Below are positions 20,998 to 32,299 of a stretch of DNA of 64,000 bases, one piece after another; the stretch's first letter is position 1, and each line of letters starts with the position of its first letter. The stretch is from Moelleriella libera RCEF 2490 (lineage: Eukaryota; Ascomycota; Sordariomycetes; Hypocreales; Clavicipitaceae). A program made the translations under genes and the position numbers. Under the pieces are notes generated by a model that was not told the origin of the DNA, did no database searches, and was given only the letters and a program-made list of their open reading frames with translations. The stretch spans positions 871,469 through 935,468 of the forward strand of contig AZGY01000005.1 of NCBI GenBank assembly GCA_001636675.1, written 5' to 3'.

Positions 20998-23400
20998 TAC
21001 TTGTGGGTTAATTGACTTCTTGTCAAATATATAGTCCTTCCTTTCGTCCATTCAATGTCGTCTTAATGTGTATCCTCAAGACCGATCGCCCCAAATAACC
21101 GATGTTTGCTGCGCCTTTTCACATAGAATGTGTTTTTGCAGCCTTTTCTGCTGCTTTTGTGCTAGCTATTAACTAGAGCTGTTCACGGAAAGCCGCCCGT
21201 CAAATGAGGCCAATGATGAGCGCTGCGCGTCATTGCAGGCGATCTCGCAATGTAGATGCCGGGCGCTCCTCTCTTTTTTTCTACTTTTTTTTCTTCCACA
21301 TTCTGAGAGCAAAGCAAGATCTTTATCTCGAGTCTTGAGCGAAGTCACACAGGAAAATGAAGAAAGGAAGGCCTCATCCAGAGGACAGCTCGCAAGAACA
21401 AGGCGCGTCTTGAGAAAAAAAACGCATTCAGCACTAGTCCACTCCTCTGGTCACGCTCAACTTCAACACAAATACATACAAAATTCCGGAGAGACGACTT
21501 GGTGATGGCTGCCTTGCTGGCATGGCTGTGGCAGCAGGGCCAGATTGTGCTCATTGTTGCTTGACTTTTGCAGTCAAGGGAAGGTGGCACTCATTCAATT
21601 TTCAACTTGCTTCCTCGTCCTCCTGCTTCTCCTACCGTTTCCACTCTTCCAGCTTCGAGCCGGCCAGCAAAAAACCCAGATTGCACATCTTTGGACGCGA
21701 GAGTGGCATCTTGCGCTGCTTTTGCATGCCACCGGAGAGCTGCTCATTGTCCCTTTCTCTTGCTTTTCCCTTTTTGCCCCAGACTTTCTTCAAGCCTCAG
21801 CTCAATTGCGTTGCGTGGATTTCCTCTGATTTTTCCTCTTCAGCCGCCGGCACGGGCTTGGCTCATGCCGTCGACAACAGTTCAAGTGGACGGGGGGCCA
21901 GACACATCAAAACTCACCCTCACGCTCGATTTTCGAGGCGCCACTTTCTGTAGGCATTGACAGATGTCGCACACGTGTCGAGAGAGGCAAGGGTCATCTT
22001 CTTCCCCGCCCAATCCCCAACATCTGGCACGCTCATCCCGAAAGGCAGCCAGCCACGGCTGAAAAAGCGGCGCTTTGCTAGCTTCGATTGCTGCGCCGAA
22101 GAAGAGAAAAGGCCTGATGCGTGCATGTGTAGGTATTCTAGAGCGACAGACAAAACAGCCTCTTTTGGCGTCGATGCACGCAAAGACGGCCGATATTCTG
22201 GATTGCACCCCCCATTTGTTCCCCATGGAGTTTACAGTGAAAGCCACGTGCAGTCGATGAGCCAGAAACAGCACCGAGAGCCCAATGTAGCGAACAGAAG
22301 GAAGGTACTTACATAGTTCGATGCTAGCGCCACCATGCACCAACAATCATCGGCGCTATGATTTCTTTCCGTGCTCTTGTCTTTCTTTTCGCCTCCGGCG
22401 GTCCTCCCGGGGGGCGCTGCCGCGGGCTGGCCTCGCTGCGCTCGAAGTTCTACCATGTTCACCACGATTGTGAGTCTCCCGGCTGGCCCGGCGAGTGGGT
22501 GCTCCTACTTCCGGCATTTTTCCTGTCCCATTTCCCCTGTTTGCGCCTGTCTTTGGTCTTAGTGCGAGTGCCATGGGCCCGCGGGCTTCTGGCTGGCTAG
22601 CTGGCTGGCTTCATTTCACATGCACCTGCTCCGGATGGAGCTTGGGCGGAGAGGGGCGGGGCCCGGCGGCTACAACGCGACAGATGAGATTTCTGCGTGG
22701 GCTGAACCTTATTTTCGGCATCGTCTCAGAAAAGACGGGCAAAAAAGTGCCGGGGATGGACAACAGTTTGATCGATGATGACGTATGATGCACGTTTACT
22801 GCTCGAGGCGGCACCGTCTCTGATATCGTCCGATGTCACTGACCAATTGTCGCAGCATTGTTGATAGTCGTGGCGATGGGTCGGGCAGAGAAGAGAGGAG
22901 AGAGAGCCGGGCGAGGCCATTCACCACCATCTTAAAGGACCTATCTGCCCGTGCCTCAGCACCTCAGCACGCCTCCCTCCCCTCCTGTCCCCCTCTCCTG
23001 AGAATGGCTGCGCAGCCAGGCGCGTCGTCACTGGCATGCGAATGAACAGGAAACAGTCGATGCACGCCGCCACTGCCAGCTTTCCAAAATTCTGAGCCCG
23101 CCCCGCCAGCCTCGAAATCTTATCATCCCGCTCATGCCAGTCTCATTCCGTCCCGTTTCATGACAGATGCAAAAAGAAAAGAGGCTTCTGGCGGTCAACA
23201 CTCTGCCTGACCAAGGCCCCCAAGTCCACTCTAATCGGCGCGGAATGGCAGAGGATATATAGACTGGTCGGTGTGTGCTCTCGTCGAGGCTGGGGCATGG
23301 GGATGCGACCAAGATAGGTGCATCTGCTCATCCCACATACTCGTCCGTCGCGCAGGCAACATTACTAGGAAACTACGGAAAGGGCAGAAGAGGGAGAAGA
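20998..23400. other. Intergenic region, 2.4 kb
   Basis: No gene is supported. It contains a diverged arm of the foldback repeat (22388-22460). The right end holds the leader of the next gene, where the frame stays open from 23275. Confidence 0.45.
22388..22460 (+). repeat. Diverged single arm of the foldback repeat family
   Basis: The sequence starts GCCTCCGGCGGTCCT and ends GCTGGCCTCGCTGCGCTCGA, followed by an ACCATGT element. It matches one arm plus loop start of the repeat at 2447-2566 with substitutions and an insertion of about 12 bp. No second arm is present, so this is a half element or a decayed copy. Confidence 0.7.
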
Positions 23401-24156
23401 ATGAGTCGAACACTGTCCGTGCCGAGAAAGCCCAAGGTCGCGGCCACTGGCACCGAACCAGCCATGTACCGCTTCGCAGCCGTGCCGCCCTCGACCGTGA
23501 GCCGGGTCGAGCCGCCGGTGCTACGCAGCCCTCCTCCGTGTAAAACGGCGACATCATCGTTGTATTCATCACCGTCGTCATCGTCGCCATCTACCCCGAC
23601 CAGCGGCGTCGGAGCGGACGACGCATATGAGAATGACTTCATCTCCGGGCTGCCGCTGTATCTCGCGCCGTATATCATCGACAAGGACCCGGACAAGGAT
23701 CGACTGCACGCCAATGTTGCGGCGCCGAAGCAGAGTGCGCTGGAACAGCCCCGCCGGCGCGTGACGCCCGGCCGGGCCAGTCGCTTCACCGAGGTCGAGT
23801 CCTTTATCCTCACGAACAAGCTGAGGCCCAGCAGCGGCGTCAGCAGCAACAGCAGCAGCCTTTGGTCCGCGCTGCGAATGGGCAGGAGGGGAAGCTCTCG
23901 CGATGTGCCGCCGACACCTTCCGTCGTGCCAGAGCCCCCCCGGAGCAAACCCGTTCCATGTTCTGCCGTTTCGGATAATAAGCCGCAGGTGCTCGACGAG
24001 CCCGTATGCGCCGTCGCCGAGGCCCACGAGGAAGACCATGAACTTGGTGTGTTTGCGCTGGACGACAAGCCATTCCGTACCATTTCCGTCGTCATTCCGG
24101 AACAGGCTCTATTCGATCATGATTTCTTCGCGTGCTTTCCCAGTTATTCTGCATGA
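23401..24156 (+). CDS. Hypothetical protein, 251 residues
   Basis: A single open frame; the start chosen is the ATG at 23401, although the frame extends back to 23275. The protein is Ser/Pro/Arg-rich and looks largely disordered, with a Ser/Pro run at about residues 52-67. A more ordered segment follows (DDAYENDFISGLPLYLAPYI), and the C-terminus is acidic to hydrophobic (RTISVVIPEQALFDHDFF). No signal peptide, membrane segment or known domain is seen. Strong codon regularity and a good length argue for a real gene; function is unknown. Confidence 0.5.
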   Translation: MSRTLSVPRKPKVAATGTEPAMYRFAAVPPSTVSRVEPPVLRSPPPCKTATSSLYSSPSSSSPSTPTSGVGADDAYENDFISGLPLYLAPYIIDKDPDKDRLHANVAAPKQSALEQPRRRVTPGRASRFTEVESFILTNKLRPSSGVSSNSSSLWSALRMGRRGSSRDVPPTPSVVPEPPRSKPVPCSAVSDNKPQVLDEPVCAVAEAHEEDHELGVFALDDKPFRTISVVIPEQALFDHDFFACFPSYSA

Positions 24157-24655
24157 TATCGTTGGGTCCGTCGTACTCGTTGGTGGAGTGCTGCGAGGCC
24201 ATTTTTTTTTTCTGCACTGATCTGGTCCTTATTATCCGGGGCTCCGTAACGTGAGAGCGCGTCAGGCGCCGGGTTATAGACGCGCCATTCGTTTTCCACA
24301 TGTAGATATCTTCTCTGACACTCGCTATCCTTTGTGCAGACTTGATAGAGTTTCTGTGTTACAACAGAATGATACCACACCACTAGCACATGCGCGTTTG
24401 GTCTCTTGCGTAAACGATCCCTGCTCTGTATGTTCTGGCCCCCACGGGGGCAAATCCTTCTCGTCGTCATCGGCCGGGCACGTCAGCGGGAATGCCTTGC
24501 TTTCCTTTGCACGCCGCTGCTACTGCTACTACGGGCGTCATTCATTTGGACGAGCCGCAATGAAGAGAGATTGAGAGCCGGCTCTGTTCCAGAGCTCAAT
24601 TATATCTGTCGCGCACTGGGTCACGCGCGCGCGTGTGTGAACCGCGGCGTCAGTC
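24157..24655. other. Upstream region of the HET-domain gene
   Basis: About 500 bp containing the 3' end of the preceding ORF and the HET gene promoter. No other feature is seen. Confidence 0.4.
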
Positions 24656-26857
24656 ATGCGGCTACTCAACGTTCACAGCCTGCAGCTCGAGAATTTCGAC
24701 GGCGCAGAGCAAGACATTCCTCCGTATGCCATTCTGTCGCACACATGGGACGCGACCGAGATCCTATTCCAGGATCTGCAGATCCAGTCCCTCGCCCGAT
24801 ATGGCGAGCTCCCGCAATCGCAAAAGGCGAGGCGGTGTTGCGTCCAGGCTGCCATGGACGGCTTCACCTACGTGTGGATCGACACGTGCTGCATCGACAA
24901 GTCCAGCAGTTCCGAGCTGTCAGAGGCCATCAACTCCATGTTTAAATGGTACCAGCAGTCGTCGCTGTGCTACGTGTATCTAAAGGACTTTGCGCTGCCC
25001 AGTCGATATGGAAATACACGGCCGGCGCAGCAGCAGCAGCATCGCGGGCGACTTGCTTCACCGGTAGTGGCGGCAGGCAGCACAGAGTTTTTCGCATCGA
25101 GATGGTTCGAGCGCGGATGGACATTGCAGGAACTGATCGCCCCGAGACAAGTCGTCTTCTTCGACAGGGACTGGGTCCCGTTTGGGTCGAGAGACGATGC
25201 TTTGTTCGATGCCATCTGCGCCCGGACGGGAATCCAGCCTCAGGTGTTTTCGGCCCGACATTGCATGTGCTCCTCGTCCTGGCTCGCGCAGTACTCGAGC
25301 ACGACATCTCTGCTCAGGAACGGGACGTGCGGAGGCTGTAAAGCGAGGGACAACCTGCCCGACATTCTTGACTCGTTCCACGCAGCCGTCATCCTGAACT
25401 GGGCCTCGGAGCGTTCTACGACGCGCAAGGAGGACGCCGCATACTCGCTCATTGGCCTCTTCAACGTCAATCTGCCTCTGCTGTACGGGGAGGGGGACAA
25501 GGCTTTCATGAGACTCCAATCGGCGGTGCTTGCCCGCAACAGCGACCATTCTCTGCTGCTGTGGCGGGCCAAGTCTGATCAAGTAGTGTGGAATTTCCGA
25601 CGACCCGGATGTCTGTCGCTGACGCCCAGGAACTTCCAGTCCATGCCCCCAATTGTCCCACAGCGAGAGTACTACGATCTCGACAATGAGATGGTACCGA
25701 GGCTGGCGACCGGGCTGGCGGAGGGCATGGAGCCCATGGAGATTTCGGGATTTCTGCTCAGGCTGACCGTCTGGGTCTGCCCCGTGAACGACTATCCTCT
25801 CGAAAGGCGGATCCAGGACCCCAAGACTGACCGTGGACTCGTGCTCGGCATCTTGAACTGCCATCTCGCCTCTGACTACATGACGCGGCCGGCCATTCTC
25901 CTGTCACACATGGGCGCGGGCATATACCGCCGGATAGCACGCCACAGCATCTTCCTAGTGAACCCACGTCCGGGTCCCAACAATCACGTCGCCGAGGCGC
26001 TTTCCGTTTACTATCCGGGATCCAGCTCATCATCAGGCACAGAGCCGCCAAGTGAATGCCCCCGGATAGACATTTCTCGATGCAAGCAGAAGAGCATCAG
26101 GCTCCTCGTGCGAAACAGCGGCCCCAGTCTGTTGCGCAGACAACGCAGCAGCATCAGCCAGCTCTCTTCTGCCACGGACCCTGTCTGCATAGTCGTCCAT
26201 CAGCACCCCGGGCTGCCATTCAGGATGGGGTGTAAAGTACTCGGGGGGTACCCCCAGATATACGGCCCCGGCTCTTGCCCGCCGACCAAACCCCTGCTTC
26301 GGAGCCTCGAAAAGTACAGCTGCGGTCACGGGTTCGGCTTGGTGGGCGGCGTTCACTTGCTTGAGCTCGACATACCCGCGAATGCCTCGCAGAGTTCCTT
26401 GGATCTGAAAGTCTGGGACACGAATGCCCCTAGGAAATTGTACGTAATTTGGGGCTTTTCCTCCGGTCTCGTTACGGCGTCCGACGAGCCCAGCGCCCAG
26501 GCCCAAGTCGAAATGCGGCCATGGTGTCGTCTGTATCGTGCCGCAGAGCTTGCCAAATGCTCAGCGATTCCGCTGCCGAAACTCGCCCATGACGGATTGA
26601 CTTATCAGAAGCAAATGCATTCCTGGCTGGTCAAGACGACCACAAGTTCAGAATGGCGCGTCAATGGGAGGAACGGGCCAGGCAGGGCCCCGTTCCCTGA
26701 CCCTATCGAGGACAGTGAAGAGGATGCGAATGGGATATTCCATCTGTTCCGGGAGGCAGGAACGAGCGTGGGCCTGCGTGCTCGATTGCGTGTTGCCCAG
26801 GGGTTTGGTGTGACATCCAACGATATTGAGCTGACCGTCTTGACAGCCGATGATTAG
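24656..26857 (+). CDS. HET-domain (heterokaryon incompatibility) protein
   Basis: A single exon of 733 residues. HET proteins of filamentous ascomycetes trigger cell death when genetically unlike hyphae fuse. All three signature blocks of the domain are present: PYAILSHTWD (about 23-32), GFTYVWIDTCCID (69-81) with FKWYQQSSLCYVYL just after, and SRWFERGWTLQELIAPR (about 148-164). The conserved follow-on TTRKEDAAYSLIGLFNVNLPLLYGEG comes at about 258-283 in two overlapping pieces (KEDAAYSLIGLFNV, PLLYGEGDKAF). The remaining 430 residues lack WD40, ankyrin or NACHT features, so this is the short 'HET plus unknown C-terminus' class. The start is the first ATG in frame. Whether it acts in incompatibility or in another programmed death response cannot be told here. 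Confidence 0.93.
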   Translation: MRLLNVHSLQLENFDGAEQDIPPYAILSHTWDATEILFQDLQIQSLARYGELPQSQKARRCCVQAAMDGFTYVWIDTCCIDKSSSSELSEAINSMFKWYQQSSLCYVYLKDFALPSRYGNTRPAQQQQHRGRLASPVVAAGSTEFFASRWFERGWTLQELIAPRQVVFFDRDWVPFGSRDDALFDAICARTGIQPQVFSARHCMCSSSWLAQYSSTTSLLRNGTCGGCKARDNLPDILDSFHAAVILNWASERSTTRKEDAAYSLIGLFNVNLPLLYGEGDKAFMRLQSAVLARNSDHSLLLWRAKSDQVVWNFRRPGCLSLTPRNFQSMPPIVPQREYYDLDNEMVPRLATGLAEGMEPMEISGFLLRLTVWVCPVNDYPLERRIQDPKTDRGLVLGILNCHLASDYMTRPAILLSHMGAGIYRRIARHSIFLVNPRPGPNNHVAEALSVYYPGSSSSSGTEPPSECPRIDISRCKQKSIRLLVRNSGPSLLRRQRSSISQLSSATDPVCIVVHQHPGLPFRMGCKVLGGYPQIYGPGSCPPTKPLLRSLEKYSCGHGFGLVGGVHLLELDIPANASQSSLDLKVWDTNAPRKLYVIWGFSSGLVTASDEPSAQAQVEMRPWCRLYRAAELAKCSAIPLPKLAHDGLTYQKQMHSWLVKTTTSSEWRVNGRNGPGRAPFPDPIEDSEEDANGIFHLFREAGTSVGLRARLRVAQGFGVTSNDIELTVLTADD

Positions 26858-27302
26858 GCTTCGTCCAATGCTACATCCAGCCGACGGGATTTTGGGTGGG
26901 AGAGCCAGCCAGCCAGATCGAATGATTGGTCAGCCGCCAGAGCTGGAAGTGTTTGGTGGGGGGAGGGGTGGGGGTTCCGCGTGCATGGGCGGCTTGTGCA
27001 CGATTCTATTGGCTGGCGCGACAGCTTATCGGCCGCCCACCCCAGGTCCTTGCACACACCGTGCTTGTGCACACACTCGGCACAGTACAGATGGATGCCA
27101 ACCTCTCCGCTTGCCAACGTCAATCGCCCAGTGATCGACATGACGTGTCTCAATCCCACCGGTCGTCTCTCACGTGTCCACGCCCTCTAGGCTCACTGGC
27201 CTCAGCTGCATTTCCCGACTTGCACACTCCCTGCGCATTCACTGCGCGCGATGGCCGTATCTGGTCACAAATTGCGGGCAGTTGTACCCATGAAGCGTCA
27301 CG
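26858..27302. other. Gap after the HET gene
   Basis: About 450 bp; no feature recognised. Confidence 0.4.
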
Positions 27303-27692
27303 TCAGAGATAGAATGCTGTCTTTATCGGGAATAAGGCGGCGCAGCCGATTGGCTCTGTCAATTCCGGCACATTCATGCGACTGAATGCTCTCATCACCC
27401 ACAGCAGGCTAGCGTTGATCAGGAAGTCTGGTCCGAAGAACTGGGACACGTATTGTGTATATTGCGAGGCGCTGGTCTCTGCGAGCGTTCCTCCTTTCAT
27501 CAGGGCTGCGTGGTCACCCGCTGATGAAAATGAATACGAGACATAAACAAAAGTTGGACAACCTGCCGGTTGTGGATTCGTAGACGCTGCATGAGCTTCA
27601 TTCGCGAGTGATGACGTGACTACCTGAATCGCATAGTCCAGGTCGTAGCCGTTGAAGCTGTCGCTTTGATAGGCTCGACCAGAGTCGTTCAT
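27303..27692 (-). CDS. Doubtful ORF of 129 residues
   Basis: An ATG-started frame with ordinary amino acid composition (ASQYTQYVSQFFGPDFLINA, LLWVMRAFSRMNVPEL). No domain is recognised. It could be an exon of a larger gene: a GTAGTC donor near 27624 and a GCAG acceptor near 27565 would allow an internal intron. It could equally be a remnant. No upstream exon was found. Confidence 0.25.
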   Translation of the reverse strand: MNDSGRAYQSDSFNGYDLDYAIQVVTSSLANEAHAASTNPQPAGCPTFVYVSYSFSSAGDHAALMKGGTLAETSASQYTQYVSQFFGPDFLINASLLWVMRAFSRMNVPELTEPIGCAALFPIKTAFYL

Positions 27693-29158
27693 TCACGAGT
27701 GCCGACGAAGCATCACATCGGAGCCACATGACCAATCACTCGGGACGTCTCAGTGTCGTCCGCTGCTGATGTATGCTTCAACCATCGTCGTTTTGTTTAC
27801 CTGATTGCGGCAATCTGCACTCGCTCGCCTGCTGACGAGCCCCCTTTGTCCAGGGCGTAGGACTGGAGACTTTCACGCTGGAACGAGTTCACTGAGGCGA
27901 TCTCCGGCCACAACGTCGTGCGTAATACAGCTCAACGATCTCACAACCCCCAAGGAGCAGTGGAGACGTTGCGAAAAGATGGAGTTCAAAGCTCCTTCCT
28001 CAAAAGAAATTCCAGACGCTGTTTGACCCACGGCGGCGCGTGACGCTCATTACTGGATCGATCTCTTCCAGCTCTTTCAGCTTTGAGCAACGGTCCTCAT
28101 CCAGGGTGACCCTGCCGACAGGGAATCTGCGCAAGACTGACAGCGTCACGGCTCAGAGTTTCCAAGGGCGTGAAAAGAGTGAGAGACTCGAAAGATAACG
28201 AATCTTGAGGCGAAGCGGCGGCATCGCGTGGCGGTGTTCTCACCTGCAAAATATGACGATCAGTCAAAGTTTGCAGAGACCCCCAGGACCCTCTACGACA
28301 GGCATGAACTATGCAAGCACATAACAATAGAGCATGCTTGAGGAACCTTCAGTCCATTGGGTAAAATGAGGGACGGGAGGTATAGCAAGTATTGAACAAG
28401 GAGCAGCAAAAGATGGGGAAGACTGCAATAACGTGGACCAAATGCCGAGTGGGATTACACAGAAACGAAGATGTCATTGGTAATACAAGGAAAGAGGACT
28501 CGCAGGGCCTGGAGGGTAGAACCATTCAATACTACTGTTCTCAGTGGACATGACCGATATGATGCATGTCCGTCATGACGCCGGGACCGCCGCCGTCCAC
28601 AGGGCAAATTTCTGCATCCTGCCGCCTCACGGATGACACTTGCGTCCCAACAAGAAGGGAGGGGGGGGGCGCAATGCAGGCCGGTGCAATGTGGTTCAGC
28701 CCTGTTTGTCGAAGGGGGGGTCTCGTCTGGTGTGGCCTGGCCTGGTGAGGGGAAAGAATGAAAAAAAGGCGTCGAGAAAAGGGAAGGGGTTGGGGGCGAA
28801 AAAAATGTGACGAGGCGACTGGCGCGCGCTTGCGGCCCCCGAGAAGGATTTTCTGTGCACAGCTGGCGGCGGCGGCGGCAGCGGCAGGCTGCAGCAGCAC
28901 GTCCGCCACCGTTCGCCAAGGGCTGGTCAGACTGGCTGGCTCCCGCTAATAATAACCACAAGCAGCGCTGATAGAGCCAACAGATGCAGCTACAGATGCA
29001 TCCTCGCGGGGGCCGTCACGGTCAGCGGAAAAAAGTCTGGCCTGAATTCTGTTTTCTTGGCTTTGGTGAGCCGTCAATGGCGTCAAAAGATTTGCCCTTG
29101 CCCGTCCGATTCCATCGCCCAACTCTTCTGGCTCGCACGCCGCTGACAGGGGACCGGC
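27693..29158. other. Intergenic region
   Basis: About 1.5 kb, no gene supported. It contains the promoter of the PAN-domain membrane protein gene and several G or C homopolymer runs. Confidence 0.4.
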
Positions 29159-30175
29159 ATGGCCAGGCGAGATGAGGCTCCAGCCGACAACAAGACTGGT
29201 GTTGGCGGCAATGGTGGCGCCGCCGCCGCCGCCGCTGCTGCTGTCGCTGTCCCTGCTTCTTCGTCTCTCGGCCCGGCGGTGCTGCCCAACGTGAACGGCA
29301 AAGGCGGCGGCGGTGGTGGCAGCGGCAGTAGCGCTCGCAGACATGGCAAGACCAAGAAGAGAGCCAAGGGCGTCGCGTGGGCCGACGACGACAACAAGGA
29401 GCTGCGACGACAACAACGACGAGCACAGGACCAGCTGACCTTCTATCGCGAGAGCACGCCACCGCCATTGGACGGAGCGGCCATCGATCGACAGAACGAT
29501 TCCAGCATTGCCCAGACGTACGACTACAGCTACGATCGTGTGGCCCCGCCCGCCCCAATCCCACAAGCGACCGTGTGTGGGCTACGCAGACGATTGTTCT
29601 GCGCCCTTCTGTTGGCCGTCGTGGTTGTGGTCGTTGTGGCCGTAGGCGTGGGCGTTGGCGTGGGAGTCGGCGTGAAACAGACTTCACGAAAGACTATGCC
29701 TGCCACGAGGTCTGTTGTCCCGATACCCTTTGTTCTATCGTCCCGTCCTTTTCGTACTTTGAATATTTTTTTTTTTTAAAAAAAAAAAAACTTGGCTGAC
29801 TTGTGCACTTGCAGCTCCCCTGACTCAACAAGCAGCACGCCTTCTGTGAACAGTAGCCCTCCAGCGCAGACATCGACGGCGGCGTGCCCAGCTGCCAACG
29901 GGACAACGTATCACGTACCCGGCGCCGGCAAGACGTTCCTTCGCCTGTGCGGCACCGACTTCAGCGGCGATGATGGCGCCGTGGACTTGGGCGTCGTGTG
30001 GACCGCAACTGTGCAGGACTGCATCAACAGCTGCGCCGGATATCCAAATTGCACGGGTTGTGGCTGGGGCGTCATGACCGGCGACCCGGGGACCGATCAC
30101 AGGTGCTGGCTGAAGAGCGACCTGCAAAAGTCGCACGCAGTCCGGAGTGGATGGGATTTCGCCATTTTGCAATGA
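29159..30175 (+). CDS. Single-pass membrane protein with extracellular PAN/Apple-like domain
   Basis: Exons 29159-29709 and 29815-30175 give 303 residues; the split Ser codon (AG|C) restores the frame exactly. The N-terminal ~140 residues are low-complexity: Ala-rich and Gly-rich runs, then a basic stretch KTKKRAKG. One membrane span follows (LFCALLLAVVVVVVVAVGVG, about 146-170), preceded by Arg residues, so the C-terminus should face outside (type II). After a Ser/Thr/Pro linker comes a Cys-rich domain with TYHVPGAGKTFLRLCGTDF, DCINSCAGYPNCTGCGWG and CWLKSDL, the pattern of fungal PAN/Apple-like modules that bind carbohydrate or protein. No enzyme domain is attached. The intron contains T12 directly followed by A13. 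Confidence 0.75.
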
Positions 30176-32299
30176 TTCGAGAAGCCGGCCAGCCCATACA
30201 TAATGCGCATTTCTTTTGGTTTCACGAGTTGATGACATAGAACATTCTAATGTAATGTAGATTATATAGATAAAGTCATGATGATGCGGGAGTGGTGCGG
30301 CAGGGCTCTCCTAGCAGATCCGCGCGCAGTCGCTATATGATACCGGCTGTGAGTAGCGGCCGTCATGCTGGGTGTGAACAATAACACTGCATGACTCAAC
30401 CAGTCAGCTCCAGCCTCGGAATCTGCCTATCGAGACCCCTCCCGCCACAACAGACCATGGACCCTTCATCCCGTACGACGGATCTGCACTCTGGCCGCAG
30501 ACCCTTCTCATCAGCATTGGAGGGCCATGTGCCAGAAACGCCAATACCTTCGTTGTCTCTACCCACGTGGTTTGTTCTATCACCACACCTTGGGTCGCGA
30601 CTCTGCGACAATTCCGATCTGCCCATTAAGCGACCAATTTTCCCACATACACTACCTCAGGCTATAAGTCGTTCACAGAAACTACTCGTGAAAGACAAGC
30701 CAACAAGTCCAAAGGTCCACGAAAGCGATCTTTGAGACATCGCGCGCCAAATGCCCTGCTGTTGCCGCGATTTTGTCTCACTTTTTTATATGGCGTCACT
30801 AGCTACCCTATTGCGGAACAACGAGTACCCTCTTGCGTCCGCAATCGAGCCAAGGCGGTTGCGGAACGGGTACGACGACGCATCGCAGTATCAGATTGAC
30901 AAACTCTTCCGAGTGGGCGAAGTATATTAAAAAGCAAAATAGGCCAAGTTCCTGATCCAGTAGGCGGAGTGTCGATAATACTCTGTAGCGCCAAAGCAAG
31001 GCCCTTTCCGACGAGCTCTAAAAAGTGGCCCCTTGGACGGGGATTAGAGTGGAGGGGGGGGGGGGTGGAATGGAGCATCCACCCCCACTCCCCTTAGTCA
31101 AGGAAGCTCCAGGGGCCATTTTCTGGGACGAGCTGTTATTGGATCAATGCTTCTACAGAAAATAATCCGAAGATATGGTCCGGAAACATTTCAGTCGCGT
31201 ATTCATGACGCGACGCTTTCCTGATTTTCCCCTTACCCAGCTGCCACCAGTTCTGACTCGCAGCAATTGCTTGCATCTCCGCGATGAAACCGCCGCAACT
31301 TGTGGAGAGGCCTAGACTCCCCCGGAGACTCACACCTCTCTCGCTTCACCTCAACGCTGTGTCGCGCAAAGAGAATGACAGTCTCCAATGAGCTCTCACG
31401 TTGGAAGTCTTCGCCTCCCCACTCATCATCATCAGCAGCGTAAGTCTGTGTTGCAGCGACGCACGCGCGGCAAAATCCCCACGGATTTGCACTGACGATG
31501 CTGTACGAGGCCCAGACTGTTTCGCCGCACCAGGGTTTACGTCTCATTTAACGCGCTTGCTGCGTCTGAAAGGGCAGCAGCCGAGAGCTAGCCGGGAACA
31601 ACCGGGCAGGCGACCCTTGGAAGACGTCTCATTGGACAGCTGTGAGGTGTGCGACGAGAACGTCTCAAATTCCATACTGTTTCAAGTCAAACAGGGGTTC
31701 CTCTCCACCTAAAGCGGCCGGTCTAGAGGACGCAGCCATTCCCGTCTGGTTCTCCGGCTTTCCTATTGCCGTCGATTGATTCGCTCGAGTCGAATCAGTT
31801 CCACGAATGCTGACCAGGTGCCATCATGACTCTGTACCAATGTTTTGCAACTTTTTTTGTTTACTCGAATAAAGGGTACTTTGAGCCGACTCGTTGTCCC
31901 GCAGTGCGTTCGTCTTCCCGACCCCGTGTGCCGGCTGGTTCGGGAAAGATGCCGCATCGGGTGATGGGGGCTGGGAGCATTTCGCGATGCTAAGCGATAC
32001 TCAGACTGAATACAATGGCAATTCTGAGCCTGCGAAAGGAGAATGCACTGGAGGGAAAAGTACGATGGAGACACCCAGCCAACCTAGGGGCTCTTTGGTT
32101 GGCCCAAGAGGCAACCATCGCCGCTCACGCATGACTCGTGAGGTGTCAATGTCAACTGCGCCCCGCGGACAAGAAGCACCCAGATTAAGCGACTTCACAG
32201 AGTTTCAAACGCAATTGGAAGAAATGTGAAGGTAAACGCCGTCTAATGCTTTTTGATGCTCCAAAGTACATACGATCCAAAACACCCGTGCGCGCGAAT
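30176..32299. other. Intergenic region, 2.1 kb
   Basis: No gene supported. Short frames at 30391-30735 and on the minus strand at 31233-31547 lack any recognisable feature. The right end is the 3' flank of the flavin monooxygenase gene. Confidence 0.4.

Noticed and set aside
30391..30735. Possible 114-residue plus-strand protein
   Set aside because: No domain, no splicing context and no promoter-like features; length is within chance expectation.
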